The notes below the pieces were generated by a model that was not told the origin of the DNA, ran no database searches, and was given only the letters and a program-made list of their open reading frames with translations. A DNA stretch of 64,000 nucleotides from Mycobacterium botniense (GTDB lineage Bacteria > Actinomycetota > Actinomycetes > Mycobacteriales > Mycobacteriaceae). Every line of letters begins with the position of its first letter. The first letter of the stretch is position 1. The position numbers were made by a program, and so were the translations under genes. The stretch covers positions 1,426,001 to 1,490,000 of the forward strand of contig NZ_BLKW01000002.1 of assembly GCF_010723305.1 (NCBI RefSeq). Reading direction: 5' to 3'. Below are positions 9,805 to 18,615 of the stretch, piece after piece.

Positions 9805-11253
9805 ATGTCCCTTGATGCGGGTACAGCGGTGATGTCCAGCGGTGCCATGCCCATTGTGCGTGTCGCCATCCTGGCCGACAGCCGGCTGACCGAAATGGTT
9901 CTGCCCGCGGAGCTGCCGCTGCGCGAAATCCTGCCCGCCATAAGGCGTTTGGCGGCACCCGCCGCTTCCGATGACGCTGCCGACGGCGGGGATGATGCGG
10001 CCGCCCCGGTTCGGCTGAGCCTCGCACCGATCGGTGGGGCGCCGTTCAGCCTGGATGCCAGCCTGGACACCGTCGGCGTCGTGGACGGCGACCTGCTCAC
10101 ATTGCAGCCGGTGCCGCCCGGTCCCGCCGCCCCCGGCATCGTCGAGGATATTGCCGACGCCGCGGTGATCTTCTCCGAATCCCGACTCAAGCCGTGGGGC
10201 GCCGCCCACATTCAGCGTGGAGCGCTGATTGCGGTTGCCGGCTTGGTCATCGCCGCAACCGGTTTGGCGTTCACCCTCCGGGTGCGCACCGGAGCCCCGG
10301 CAGGGCTGATCGCGCTGGGGACGGTCGCGGCGCTCACCGTACTGGCCGCTCTGCTGGCCCGGGCCCGCTCACCGTACACCGGGCTTGTGCTCTCTATCGT
10401 CGCGTTGGTGCCGGTTGCTGCCGCCTTGGATCTCGCAGTCCCGGGCGGAATCGGCGCCGCGCACGTGATGCTGGGCGCGGCCGGGGTCACCGCGTGGTCG
10501 TTGATCAGCCTGATACTGCCCACCCGAGATCGTGAGCGCGCGGTCGGATTCTTCACCGCCGCCACGGTGCTCGGCGCCGTGGTCACCCTCGCCGCCGGCG
10601 CCGAGTTGCTGTGGCAGCTACCGCTACTCAGCCTCGGCTGCGGACTGATCGTGGCTGCCCTGCTGATCACCGTTTCAGCAGCCCAGCTGTCCGCGCTGGC
10701 CGCCCGGTTCCCGCTGCCGGTCATCCCCGCACCGGGCGACCCCACCCCATCGGCGCCACCTCTGCCGCTGCTGGAGGATCTGCCGCGTCGAGTGCGGATC
10801 AGCGACGCCCACCAGACCGGTTTCGTCGCGGGCGCTGCGCTGCTGAGCGTGTTAGGTTCGGTCGCGATTGCCGGCCGGCCGGAGGCGGTGGGGGGATGGG
10901 GCTGGTATCTGGTGGCCGCCACCGCGGCCGCGGCGGCGCTGCGCGCCCGCGTGTGGGATTCAGCGGCCTGTAAAGCCTGGCTGTTGGCCCAGCCCTACCT
11001 GGTGACCGTTGCGTTGTTGGTGCTCTACACCGCGACAGGACGCTACGTGGCAGCGCTGTGCGCGGGGCTGGTACTCGCCGCGCTGGTGTTCGCCTGGGTG
11101 GTGGTCGCGCTGAGTCCCCGGATCGCGTCGCCGGAAAGCTATTCGCTGCCGGTGCGCCGGGTGCTCGGTTTTGTTGCTTCGGGCATCGACGCGTCACTGA
11201 TCCCCGTCATGGCCTACTTGGCGGGCCTGTTCAGCGTGGTGCTCAATCGATGA
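9805..11253 (+). CDS. eccD3: ESX-3 polytopic membrane protein EccD3
   Basis: The many-spanning component of the ESX-3 membrane complex (482 residues from this start; Mtb about 472). The N-terminal part (about 20-115) is a ubiquitin-like cytosolic domain beginning IVRVAILADSRLTEM, followed by eleven or so hydrophobic segments from about residue 140 to the C-terminus. EccD forms a dimeric vestibule in each ESX protomer. I chose ATG 9805, after GAGAGAAGAGG; a GTG one codon earlier is equally possible, and the longer frame from 9718 overlaps espG3. The stop overlaps the mycP3 ATG (11250). Confidence 0.94.
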   Translation: MSLDAGTAVMSSGAMPIVRVAILADSRLTEMVLPAELPLREILPAIRRLAAPAASDDAADGGDDAAAPVRLSLAPIGGAPFSLDASLDTVGVVDGDLLTLQPVPPGPAAPGIVEDIADAAVIFSESRLKPWGAAHIQRGALIAVAGLVIAATGLAFTLRVRTGAPAGLIALGTVAALTVLAALLARARSPYTGLVLSIVALVPVAAALDLAVPGGIGAAHVMLGAAGVTAWSLISLILPTRDRERAVGFFTAATVLGAVVTLAAGAELLWQLPLLSLGCGLIVAALLITVSAAQLSALAARFPLPVIPAPGDPTPSAPPLPLLEDLPRRVRISDAHQTGFVAGAALLSVLGSVAIAGRPEAVGGWGWYLVAATAAAAALRARVWDSAACKAWLLAQPYLVTVALLVLYTATGRYVAALCAGLVLAALVFAWVVVALSPRIASPESYSLPVRRVLGFVASGIDASLIPVMAYLAGLFSVVLNR

Positions 11254-12638
11254 TCCGCACGATCGGATTGTGTTGCTTCACCGCGGTACTGGCTGCTGCT
11301 CTGGGCTCCGCTCCGGCAGCGCTGGCGATCAGCAGGCCGGAGGTCGATCCCGCCGTACCACCCCCGAACGGAACCCCGGGACCTGTGCAGCCGATGGAGC
11401 AACGCGGCGAGTGCGTCACCTCCGGGGTCATCCCGGGCACCGACCCCCGCGCGCCCACGTCCAACCAGGCCATGCTGAATCTTCCTGCGGCGTGGCAGAT
11501 TTCCCGCGGCGAAGGCCAGCTGGTGGCGGTCATCGACACCGGGGTACACCCCGGGCCGCGGCTGCCCAACGTGGATCCCGGGGGGGACTATGTGGAATCG
11601 ACCGACGGTCTCACCGACTGCGACGGGCACGGCACCCTGGTCGCCGGCCTCATCGCCGGCCAGCCCGGCGACGACGGGTTCTCGGGGGTGGCGCCCGCGG
11701 CGCGGCTGTTGTCAATCCGCGCCACGTCGATGAAATTCTCGCCGCGGCAGCCCGGGGGTGACCCGCTGCTGGCGCAGGCCTCCCTGGATGTGATGACGCT
11801 GGGCCGGGCAATCGTGCATGCCGCCGATCTGGGCGCTCGGGTGATCAACATCTCCGAGGTGACTTGCTTACCCGCCGACCGGGGCCTAGACCAGGCAGCG
11901 CTGGGCGCCGCGCTGCGTTACGCCGCGGTGGAAAAAGACGCTGTCATCGTGGCCGCTGCGGGCAACACCGGGCCGGCCGGTTCGGTCGGCGGCGGCACGG
12001 CTTGCGAGTCGAACCCCCTCACCGACCTGAGCCGCCCTGAGGATCCGCGCGACTGGGCGGGCGTTACCTCGGTGTCGATTCCGTCGTGGTGGCAGCCCTA
12101 TGTGCTGTCAGTGGCCTCCCTGACCCCGGATGGGCAACCATCGAAATTCAGCATGGCCGGGCCGTGGGTTGGTATCGCCGCGCCGGGGGAAAGCATCGTC
12201 TCGGTGAGCAACCGCGACGGCGCCGGCCTGGCCAACGGCCTGCCCAACGAGAAGCAGCAGCTGGTTCCGCTCAGCGGCACCAGCTACGCGGCGGCATATG
12301 TGTCTGGGGTGGCTGCGCTGATCCGGAGCAAATACCCGGACCTGACCGCGGCGCAGGTGGTGCAGCGCATCACCGCGACCGCGCACAACGGGGCGCGCGT
12401 CCCTTCCAATGTGGTTGGCGCCGGCACCCTGGACCCGGCCGCGGCCCTGACTTGGCAACTGCCTCCCACTGCTCAACCTGGTGCCGCGCCGGTGAAACCG
12501 ATCGCCGCGCCTGCAGAGCCGCCGGCCAAAGATCCCACCCCGCGGACCGTTGCCTTCGCCGGGACCGCGGTGCTGGCACTGGTTGTTGTAGCCGCTGTCG
12601 CGATTGTGGCGCGCCGACGAAAGGAGCCTGCCGGATGA
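11250..12638 (+). CDS. mycP3: ESX-3 mycosin protease MycP3
   Basis: Subtilisin-like serine protease anchored on the periplasmic side of the inner membrane, required for ESX complex stability. Length 462 residues (Mtb about 461). A signal peptide spans about 1-26 (MIRTIGLCCFTAVLAAALGS). The catalytic triad is visible: Asp96 in VIDTGV, His127 in DGHGT and Ser345 in GTSYAA. A Pro/Ala-rich linker and a C-terminal transmembrane helix (about 430-453) end in a basic tail RRRKEPAG. The ATG overlaps the eccD3 stop, and the stop overlaps the eccE3 ATG at 12635. Confidence 0.96.
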   Translation: MIRTIGLCCFTAVLAAALGSAPAALAISRPEVDPAVPPPNGTPGPVQPMEQRGECVTSGVIPGTDPRAPTSNQAMLNLPAAWQISRGEGQLVAVIDTGVHPGPRLPNVDPGGDYVESTDGLTDCDGHGTLVAGLIAGQPGDDGFSGVAPAARLLSIRATSMKFSPRQPGGDPLLAQASLDVMTLGRAIVHAADLGARVINISEVTCLPADRGLDQAALGAALRYAAVEKDAVIVAAAGNTGPAGSVGGGTACESNPLTDLSRPEDPRDWAGVTSVSIPSWWQPYVLSVASLTPDGQPSKFSMAGPWVGIAAPGESIVSVSNRDGAGLANGLPNEKQQLVPLSGTSYAAAYVSGVAALIRSKYPDLTAAQVVQRITATAHNGARVPSNVVGAGTLDPAAALTWQLPPTAQPGAAPVKPIAAPAEPPAKDPTPRTVAFAGTAVLALVVVAAVAIVARRRKEPAG

Positions 12639-13660
12639 GCCTGCATCACTCGACCATCGTCTGGCCGGGTGCTGCGCGCAGCGCCGTCGCGCTGCTGGTG
12701 CTGGTGCCCGCCGCGATGGCCTATCCCTGGCAATCGATGCGAGAACAGGTAGTCCTCGGTATCGCCGTCGTCGCCGTGATCCTGCTGTTCGGCTGGTGGC
12801 GTGGACTGCACGTCACGACGATCCTGCGGCGACGGTTCGCGATGCTGCAGCTCAAGAACGGGAACCGGCCGCGGCGGCGAACCGGCGCCGATGTGCGGAC
12901 CACCGCGCTGCTGCAGATCGCGCCGCCGCTCACCGGCCCGGACCTGCTCCCGCTTCCGCTGATCGCACGATATCTGAACCGCTACGGTATTCGGGCCGAT
13001 ACTATCCGGATCACCAGCCGAGACACCGCAGCTGAGACCGAGACGCCGCGGCGGACCAGCTGGATCGGACTGACACTCTCGGCTGTCGACAACCTGGCCG
13101 CGCTGCAGGCCCGCTCCCCGAGGATTCCGCTGCGCGAGACCGCCGACGTCGCAGCCCGCCGGCTCGCCGACCACCTCCGCGAGCTCGGCTGGGAGGCCGG
13201 CCTTGTCGCGGCCGACGACATCCCGCCCCTCTTCTCCCCGACCGCCCGTGAAACCTGGCGCGCGGTTCAGGAAGGCAGCACGGATTATGTTGCGGCATAT
13301 CAGGTCAGCGTGGACGCTGACCTGCCGTCCACACTAGCGGCGATACGCTCGCATCCCGCTCGCGAAACCTGGACGGTGCTGGAGATCGGCGCGGATGGGC
13401 CCCGGCGAACCCTCGCGGCTGCCTGTGCGTTTCGCACCGACGCGCCGCCGCACAGCGCACCACCCGGCGTGTCTCCGCAACGCGGGAACCACAAGGCTGC
13501 GCTGACCGTATTGCATCCGCTGTCTGCCCAGCGACTTGGCGGGCATGCGCGGCCGCCCGACGGCCTGCTGGAGCGTTTGCCCTGGCCCAGCGCGGCGCCT
13601 GCTCCGGTGATGGTTCCGTCGCGGCACCGGGCCGCCGGTCAAATACGGGCTCCGGCATGA
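12635..13660 (+). CDS. eccE3: ESX-3 membrane component EccE3
   Basis: Last gene of the ESX-3 cluster, 341 residues (Mtb about 331). Two N-terminal transmembrane helices (about 9-28 and 33-52) precede a cytosolic or peripheral domain with a glycosyltransferase-like fold in structural studies of the family. EccE sits on the outside of each protomer. ATG 12635 overlaps the mycP3 stop and follows AAAGGAG. The gene converges with the amidohydrolase gene on the other strand, leaving about 67 bases between stops. Confidence 0.92.
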   Translation: MSLHHSTIVWPGAARSAVALLVLVPAAMAYPWQSMREQVVLGIAVVAVILLFGWWRGLHVTTILRRRFAMLQLKNGNRPRRRTGADVRTTALLQIAPPLTGPDLLPLPLIARYLNRYGIRADTIRITSRDTAAETETPRRTSWIGLTLSAVDNLAALQARSPRIPLRETADVAARRLADHLRELGWEAGLVAADDIPPLFSPTARETWRAVQEGSTDYVAAYQVSVDADLPSTLAAIRSHPARETWTVLEIGADGPRRTLAAACAFRTDAPPHSAPPGVSPQRGNHKAALTVLHPLSAQRLGGHARPPDGLLERLPWPSAAPAPVMVPSRHRAAGQIRAPA

Positions 13661-13677
13661 CCATGCCCTTCCGGTAC

Positions 13678-13718
13678 AGCCGCCGGCCGGGTGTGCCGCG
13701 GACCGGCAGCCGCCGGCC
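13678..13718. repeat. Short direct repeat between convergent genes
   Basis: The 11-mer AGCCGCCGGCC occurs at 13678-13688 and 13708-13718 with a 30-base period, between the convergent stops of eccE3 and the amidohydrolase gene. The GC-rich segment can fold weakly, but there is no T-run, so I do not call it an intrinsic terminator. Confidence 0.35.
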
Positions 13719-13727
13719 CGTGGATGG

Positions 13728-14642
13728 TCAGCGGCTGTGCGCGGCGTTGTCTGGCGGGTAGAACAGATCCGCCGCGTTGTGGTAGAAGACCGCACGCAGC
13801 CAATCATCGTCGATCCCGCGAAGCCGGGTAAGTGCCTGCATCGCCTCGAGATAGTGATACGGAATGTTCGGAAAGTCACTGCCGAATAAGATGCGTTCGC
13901 GCAGCTGCTGCAGCCGAGGCTGCTGGGAGCGAGGGAACGGCATGACCTCCTCGACGAACGACGTGAAGACCATTGTGGTGTCCAGGTGCACCTGAGCGGA
14001 ACGCTCGCAGATATCAAGGAACTCTGTGTATTCCGGCATCCCCATATGCGCGATGATCAACCGCAGTTGCGGAAACCGGCGCATTAGTCGGCGGATCGGT
14101 TCCGGGCCGGTGTGCTGTCCCGGAACCGGGCCGGAACCGCAGTGAATGACGACCGGTACGCCAGCGTCGTGGATTGCTCCCCAAACATCATCGAGCAGCG
14201 GGTCGTTGGGGTCGTAGCGGCCCACCTGGACGTGGGCCTTGAACACCTGGGCCCCATCGCGGATGGCGGCTTCCACATAACCGCCGGCTTCCGGCTCAGG
14301 GTAGAACGTCGCGGTCTTCAAGCAGTCCGGAACCGAGCGGGCAAACCGCGCAGCCCACTGGTTGAGCCATGCCGCCATGTGCGGTTTATGCGGATAAACC
14401 AACGCAGTGAAGCCGCGCACACCAAACCGCCTCAGAGTATGAATTCGCCGAGATTCATTGGTGCGGTATGTAATGGGCCACGTCCTGCCCACCAGCGGGC
14501 CGGCCGAATCGAAATAGCTCCACACCTTGTCCAGCACTGACTTCGGCATGAAATGGGTATGCACGTCGATGATGCCGGGCAGGCCCAGGGCAGACCAGAT
14601 CTGCCGTACCGCCAGGGTTTCATCCACGGTGCCCACCGTCAT
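13728..14642 (-). CDS. Amidohydrolase-family metal-dependent hydrolase
   Basis: TIM-barrel hydrolase of the amidohydrolase-2 group (TatD/ACMSD-like), about 304 residues. Metal-ligand motifs are visible: DVHTH with His28 and His30 from this start, VIHCGSG in the middle, and FGSDFPNIPY near the C-terminus carrying the conserved Asp. Substrate unknown; relatives decarboxylate or hydrolyse cyclic compounds. The ATG at 14642 begins close to the conserved core. A frame from 14822 exists but would overlap tam and adds a non-conserved stretch. The gene is divergent from tam, so both promoters lie in 14643-14783. Confidence 0.8.
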   Translation of the reverse strand: MTVGTVDETLAVRQIWSALGLPGIIDVHTHFMPKSVLDKVWSYFDSAGPLVGRTWPITYRTNESRRIHTLRRFGVRGFTALVYPHKPHMAAWLNQWAARFARSVPDCLKTATFYPEPEAGGYVEAAIRDGAQVFKAHVQVGRYDPNDPLLDDVWGAIHDAGVPVVIHCGSGPVPGQHTGPEPIRRLMRRFPQLRLIIAHMGMPEYTEFLDICERSAQVHLDTTMVFTSFVEEVMPFPRSQQPRLQQLRERILFGSDFPNIPYHYLEAMQALTRLRGIDDDWLRAVFYHNAADLFYPPDNAAHSR

Positions 14643-14783
14643 GTGCGGCGCTGCCGTCCGCTGCAAACGCTGCGCGGCCGAGCCGCGGGCCGTTGATCCA
14701 TGTCTCTCCTCATCGGGAAACGCTCGGTAATACGGTTTGTCTATATCAGCCGGCTCGTGGTGGTGTTGACCAGGAGGTCCGAT

Positions 14784-15548
14784 ATGTGGGATCCCGACAT
14801 CTACCTGGCCTTTGCGGATCAACGTGCCCGGCCATTTTACGATTTGCTGTCGTGGGTGGGTGCGGAGCGACCGCGCCGGGTGGTGGATCTGGGGTGCGGG
14901 CCGGGTAACCTCACGCTGGAGTTGGGACGGCGCTGGCCGGAAGCGGTGATCGAGGCGCTGGACAGCTCACCGGAGATGGTCGCAGCGGCGCGGGCGCGCG
15001 GTGTGGACGCCACCCTCGCTGACCTGCGGGACTGGAAACCCCAGATGGACACCGACGTGGTGTTGAGCAACGCCGCGGTGCAATGGGTGACTGAACACAC
15101 CGAGCTGATGGTCCGTTGGGCTCGCGAGCTCGCCCCCGGGGCGTGGATCGCCGTTCAGATGCCGGGCAACTTCGAGTCGCCCGCCTACGCCGCGGTGCGC
15201 GCTGTCGCCCGCCGCGAGCACTTCGCGAAGACACTGCGCGACATACAATTTCGAGTTGGCATGGCAGCTCACCCGCCGGCCGTCTACGCCGAGCTGATGA
15301 TCGACGCCGGGTGCAGGGTGGACGCGTGGGAGACCACCTATCTGCACCAATTAGCTGGCGAGCACCCGGTGTTGGACTGGATCACCGGTACCGCGCTGCT
15401 ACCGGTGCGGGAGCGGCTCGACGATGAGGGATGGGAGAAATTTCGCCGGGAGCTCACCCCGTTGCTGGCCGACGCCTACCCGAGACGTCCCGACGGTATC
15501 ACCTTTTTCCCTTTCCGGCGCGTGTTCGTCGTGGCGCAAGTGAAGTGA
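14784..15548 (+). CDS. tam: Trans-aconitate 2-methyltransferase
   Basis: SAM-dependent class I methyltransferase of about 254 residues, matching Mtb Tam (Rv0294, about 261). It methylates trans-aconitate, an inhibitor of aconitase, to its monomethyl ester. SAM-binding motif I is [11 protein letters not shown] at about 34-44, and the conserved segment LDSSPEMV follows. ATG 14784 restores the conserved start [10 protein letters not shown] and follows GGAGG; the longer frame from 14700 is upstream read-through. In Mtb the gene also lies just after ESX-3, so this is conserved synteny. Confidence 0.92.
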   Translation: MWDPDIYLAFADQRARPFYDLLSWVGAERPRRVVDLGCGPGNLTLELGRRWPEAVIEALDSSPEMVAAARARGVDATLADLRDWKPQMDTDVVLSNAAVQWVTEHTELMVRWARELAPGAWIAVQMPGNFESPAYAAVRAVARREHFAKTLRDIQFRVGMAAHPPAVYAELMIDAGCRVDAWETTYLHQLAGEHPVLDWITGTALLPVRERLDDEGWEKFRRELTPLLADAYPRRPDGITFFPFRRVFVVAQVK

Positions 15549-16206
15549 AAACCCCTGGCGGCGAGGGCGGCCCGACGCCACCGCTCGGCCGGCGCCAATC
15601 GTGCAGCCGGATAGCCAGATCGCCGGCGATCACCTGAGCATGGTCATTCTCGCCATCGGCGAGCGAATTGTGCAGAGGCTGATGCGCATAGTTCTCGATG
15701 TAGCTGTACCCCGGTGTGCGAATGGCCCGAATAGGGTGACCGCCGGCCGGGATGCGCCAGGCCGATCGGACCGTTGCTGTGCAGGTATTTCGGGTGAAAA
15801 GGTGTCCTCGCAGACGCCGAACACAACGGCGCGGTGGCATGTGTCCTCGCGGGATGCTCTCGTCGGCCCACTGGTCCAGTCGCGGCTCCGCAACATCGAC
15901 ATGCGCGTAGACGACCAGGCAGCGGCCAAAGGTCATGCCGGTGCACCAGCAGCACACTGCCGCATCGGCGGTCGGTCACCGTGCCAGCCACAAGCCTCTC
16001 CGGGTCAGTACCGCAGGCGGGGCTGCGCGAACGGGTTGGTGTGTGGGGCGGGCAGGCCACGTCTGCTACACAGCCCTGCGGGCTGGGCCGACATGCGCTG
16101 GAGCCGGTTCTCAGCGAGGCGTGACGGCCTGCAGCGCGTGTGCCGGTCCGAGCCGGGCACCGCGAACACCTGATCGGCGCAAGTGCGGGCAAGGGTTAAA
16201 TCGGGT
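15549..16206. other. Gene-free interval between tam and the bluB stop
   Basis: About 660 bases with no frame I can support. Several short frames on both strands have Arg/Cys/His-rich shadow composition. The - frame 15499-15957 includes a more natural stretch (GYSYIENYAHQPLHN, then DGENDHAQVIAGDLAIRL), which may be a decayed gene, but I cannot assign a family. In Mtb, stf0 (Rv0295c) follows tam and bluB is Rv0306, so about eleven genes are missing exactly here. The interval is best read as a deletion or rearrangement scar. Confidence 0.5.
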
Positions 16207-16911
16207 TCATTGGTTCGGGAGTTGGGCCTCACCGGCGTCGGGCCGCAGCATACCCGGTTGCAGCGGCGCACCCCACTGGTTCTCGGAGACGAATTCCGTC
16301 AACGGACGAGCGGAGGCCCAGCCATCCAGCTCCAGTGCCGGACGGTCCGGGAACTCGGGCACCGGGCCGAGGCACAGAATGGCCACCGGCTCAGCGTCGG
16401 CCGGCATCGCCAGCAGGGCGGCGAGGCGCTGCGGGTCGAACAGGGACACCCAGCCCAGGCCCAGGCCTTCCGAGCGGGCGGCCAGCCACAGGTTTTGGAT
16501 TGCGCACGACACCGACGCAAGGTCCATCTGCGGCAAGGTGCGGCGGCCGAAGACGTAGGCGTCCCGGCCGTCGCACAGCGCCACCACCAGCAGCTCAGCG
16601 CACTCAAGGATGCCTTCAACCTTTAGCGCCAGGAATTCCTCGGCCCGGGGCCCCAGGGCTTGCGCGGTGAGCAGGCGTTCCTCGTCGACCAGCGCGTGGA
16701 TGCGGCGTCGCAGCGTCTCGTCGGTGATCCGGATGAACCGCCACGGCTGCATCAGTCCCACGCTGGGCGCGGCATGCGCAGCGTGCAGCAGCCGCGCCAG
16801 CACCGGCTGGGGTATGGCCGCGCCGGGCACGAAGCGGCGCATGTCGCGCCGCTCGGAGATCACGCGATACACCGCTTGTCGCTCGTGGGCGCTGAACGCG
16901 TGATCGGCCAT
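16207..16911 (-). CDS. bluB: 5,6-dimethylbenzimidazole synthase BluB
   Basis: Flavin-dependent enzyme of the nitroreductase fold, 234 residues, close to Mtb Rv0306. BluB cleaves FMNH2 with oxygen to make dimethylbenzimidazole, the lower ligand of vitamin B12. The family pattern is evident: RRDMRRF near the N-terminus, APSVGLMQPWRF in the FMN-binding region, and GLGLGWVSLFDP late in the chain. The start at 16911 (MADHAFSAHERQ) is conserved; the frame continues upstream to 17079 without conserved sequence. It is divergent from the GerW-like gene, with about 166 bases between starts. Confidence 0.9.
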   Translation of the reverse strand: MADHAFSAHERQAVYRVISERRDMRRFVPGAAIPQPVLARLLHAAHAAPSVGLMQPWRFIRITDETLRRRIHALVDEERLLTAQALGPRAEEFLALKVEGILECAELLVVALCDGRDAYVFGRRTLPQMDLASVSCAIQNLWLAARSEGLGLGWVSLFDPQRLAALLAMPADAEPVAILCLGPVPEFPDRPALELDGWASARPLTEFVSENQWGAPLQPGMLRPDAGEAQLPNQ

Positions 16912-17077
16912 GGGGTCATCGTAGGAATCGACCCGCGGCAGTGGGATGGGCGGCCGGCGAGCCAACCTCGGGCCGGGCGGGTCGCCGAGGCTGCGTCGAC
17001 ACACCACGGCGGCCCATACCGGGCATAGTGAGTGCGGTAAGCCGGCACCCCGGCGGGAAACGCAAAGGAGATGTGCC

Positions 17078-17431
17078 ATGAAGTTTCCTGATGCCCTTGA
17101 TCAGTTGAGCGCCGACGGCATGGCCAGACGCGTTTACGGTGAGCCTTACCAAACACCCGGCGGCGTGACTGTGATCCCGGTGGCCCGGGTTGCAGGCCGG
17201 GGAAAGCCCGGTGAGGACACCAAGTTGGCGCGGTTCACCATCGCCCCGGTCGGGGTGTTCGTGGTGCGCGGCGATCGCGCGTCCTGGGTAGCGGCGGTCG
17301 ATGTCAACAGGATCGCGCTGATCGGCGTGATCACTGGCCTGCTGTCGGCCGTGATCGGCAGTCTGGCCGTCCTGCGCCGCCCACCGTGGCCGGAGATAAC
17401 ACTGGGGCGCTCAACCGGATTCGGTGATTAA
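17078..17431 (+). CDS. GerW/YtfJ-family membrane protein
   Basis: Small protein of 117 residues. The N-terminal part (about 15-75) has the GerW (YtfJ) pattern, with VYGEPYQTPGGVTVIPVARV and then GDRASWVAAVD. One hydrophobic helix (about 78-98, IALIGVITGLLSAVIGSLAVL) follows with a short tail, so it is probably anchored in the membrane. The family was named for spore germination in Bacillus, but actinobacterial members in non-sporing species have unknown roles. AAAGGAG at 17064-17070 supports ATG 17078. It converges with the next gene, only nine bases from its stop. Confidence 0.75.
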   Translation: MKFPDALDQLSADGMARRVYGEPYQTPGGVTVIPVARVAGRGKPGEDTKLARFTIAPVGVFVVRGDRASWVAAVDVNRIALIGVITGLLSAVIGSLAVLRRPPWPEITLGRSTGFGD

Positions 17432-17440
17432 CCGCCCCGG

Positions 17441-17923
17441 CTACGGGTGATAGGCGACACCGACCGCGCGGACGATATATTCCGGCGGCACGCCGAAGGC
17501 CAGCGATCGGCGCGGTAGCCCGGTGAGCACGTCGCCCGGGATCGTGGCCTTGTAGTGCAGCGAAAGATGCCCGCTGAACCTCGGGTCGACCTCAAAGACA
17601 TCGATGTCAACCTGCACACCGGTCGACGAGATCACCGCCGTGGCCGCGCCGATCTGCGGCGCGTCCCACCGTGTGTCGACGGTCGGACCGGCCATCTTCG
17701 GCAACGTCGCCAGCGTCGCCAGCACCCGATCCGAGGTGAACACCAGTGACCCCACATAACTGGCGACACTGTGGGAGGCCCTTAAGCCCGGAATGGCGCC
17801 GCTGAACCGCCGGGTCACCGGCACATAGTCGGCGAGATACAGCAAGCCTTCCGCTTCGACCTCGGCACGCAGCTCGGATGGCAGCTTGCCGATACCGAAC
17901 AGCCTGCGGACGATGACCGCCAT
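17441..17923 (-). CDS. Conserved mycobacterial hypothetical protein (Rv0307c-like)
   Basis: A 160-residue protein, the same size as the Mtb Rv0307c product by recollection. It starts MAVIVRRLFGIGKLPSE and has mixed alpha/beta composition with no signal peptide or membrane helix; motifs such as VGSLVFTSDRVLA and PPEYIVRAVG recur in the family. Function unknown. The start at 17923 is preferred over the upstream frame to 18025 because the extra residues look like non-coding sequence. Together with bluB it preserves the Rv0306-Rv0307c neighbourhood of Mtb and is the last gene of that block before the jump to embB. Confidence 0.72.
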   Translation of the reverse strand: MAVIVRRLFGIGKLPSELRAEVEAEGLLYLADYVPVTRRFSGAIPGLRASHSVASYVGSLVFTSDRVLATLATLPKMAGPTVDTRWDAPQIGAATAVISSTGVQVDIDVFEVDPRFSGHLSLHYKATIPGDVLTGLPRRSLAFGVPPEYIVRAVGVAYHP

Positions 17924-18021
17924 GACACCAGTATGGCCGCGACCCGCATCCTCGATCCGGTAAGCGCTCGTGGTCGGGGCCATGCGACGGGCACCGACGC
18001 GGCGGTTGCCGTATCGGGCGG

Positions 18022-18360
18022 TCACGGGAGGATGCCCGCGATGATTTCGGCCGCATCCAGGAGAACATTTAATTCGAAGGCGCTTCCCAGCGTGACGGCC
18101 GCGGTCTGAGCCCCGAGCACCAAACCGATCGCGTTGACGGGGTTGGCGAGATTGTCCACAAAGAGACTGGCCTCGTATGCGGGGATACGGGTTAAGAACA
18201 CGGTAGCGAAATCTGGCGTCCCACGACGAGTGCCATAGGCCGTCGATGCGTCAGCCGAGAGAGTGTTCATCACGTCGGTGAGCGGCAAGGCGGGATCACA
18301 CCTCCGACGGGCGAGTCCTGGGGTCACACAGCACTCGAGAACCGCGTCAGCCAACGACAC
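18022..18360 (-). pseudogene. Probable remnant of a PE-PPE-domain protein
   Basis: A 112-codon frame whose C-terminal half (PAYEASLFVDNL, then NPVNAIGLVLGAQTA and FELNVLLDAA) resembles the end of the PE-PPE domain, a mycobacterial serine-hydrolase-like domain found after PE or PPE modules. The expected PE or PPE N-terminus and the hydrolase core are missing; the first 50 residues do not fit the family. I read it as a truncated remnant at the joint between two genome blocks. A small functional gene cannot be excluded. About 255 bases with no gene separate it from embB. Confidence 0.45.
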
Positions 18361-18615
18361 TGACTAATCGTTGTCGCATCTGGACCACAATGAAGTAGGG
18401 GTTCACACTCGCGCGTTTGGCGCGACAACAGGTTTCACCTGACTGCGCTACCGGGGTGTGCGGGGGACGCGGGCGAGCCACCCCTCGCACCGACCAGTTG
18501 CCTTACCGCGGGGCGTTTCCCGAGGCAGATACCCGTTGTCGGCGTAATGCGTTTCTCGGAGCGTAGTCAAAGGTGTTGACCCTCGGCGCCACCGAACACT
18601 GTGGGCGACTGGACG

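Noticed and set aside
11058..11249. N-terminal extension of MycP3
   Set aside because: Overlaps eccD3 and destroys the signal peptide that starts at ATG 11250.
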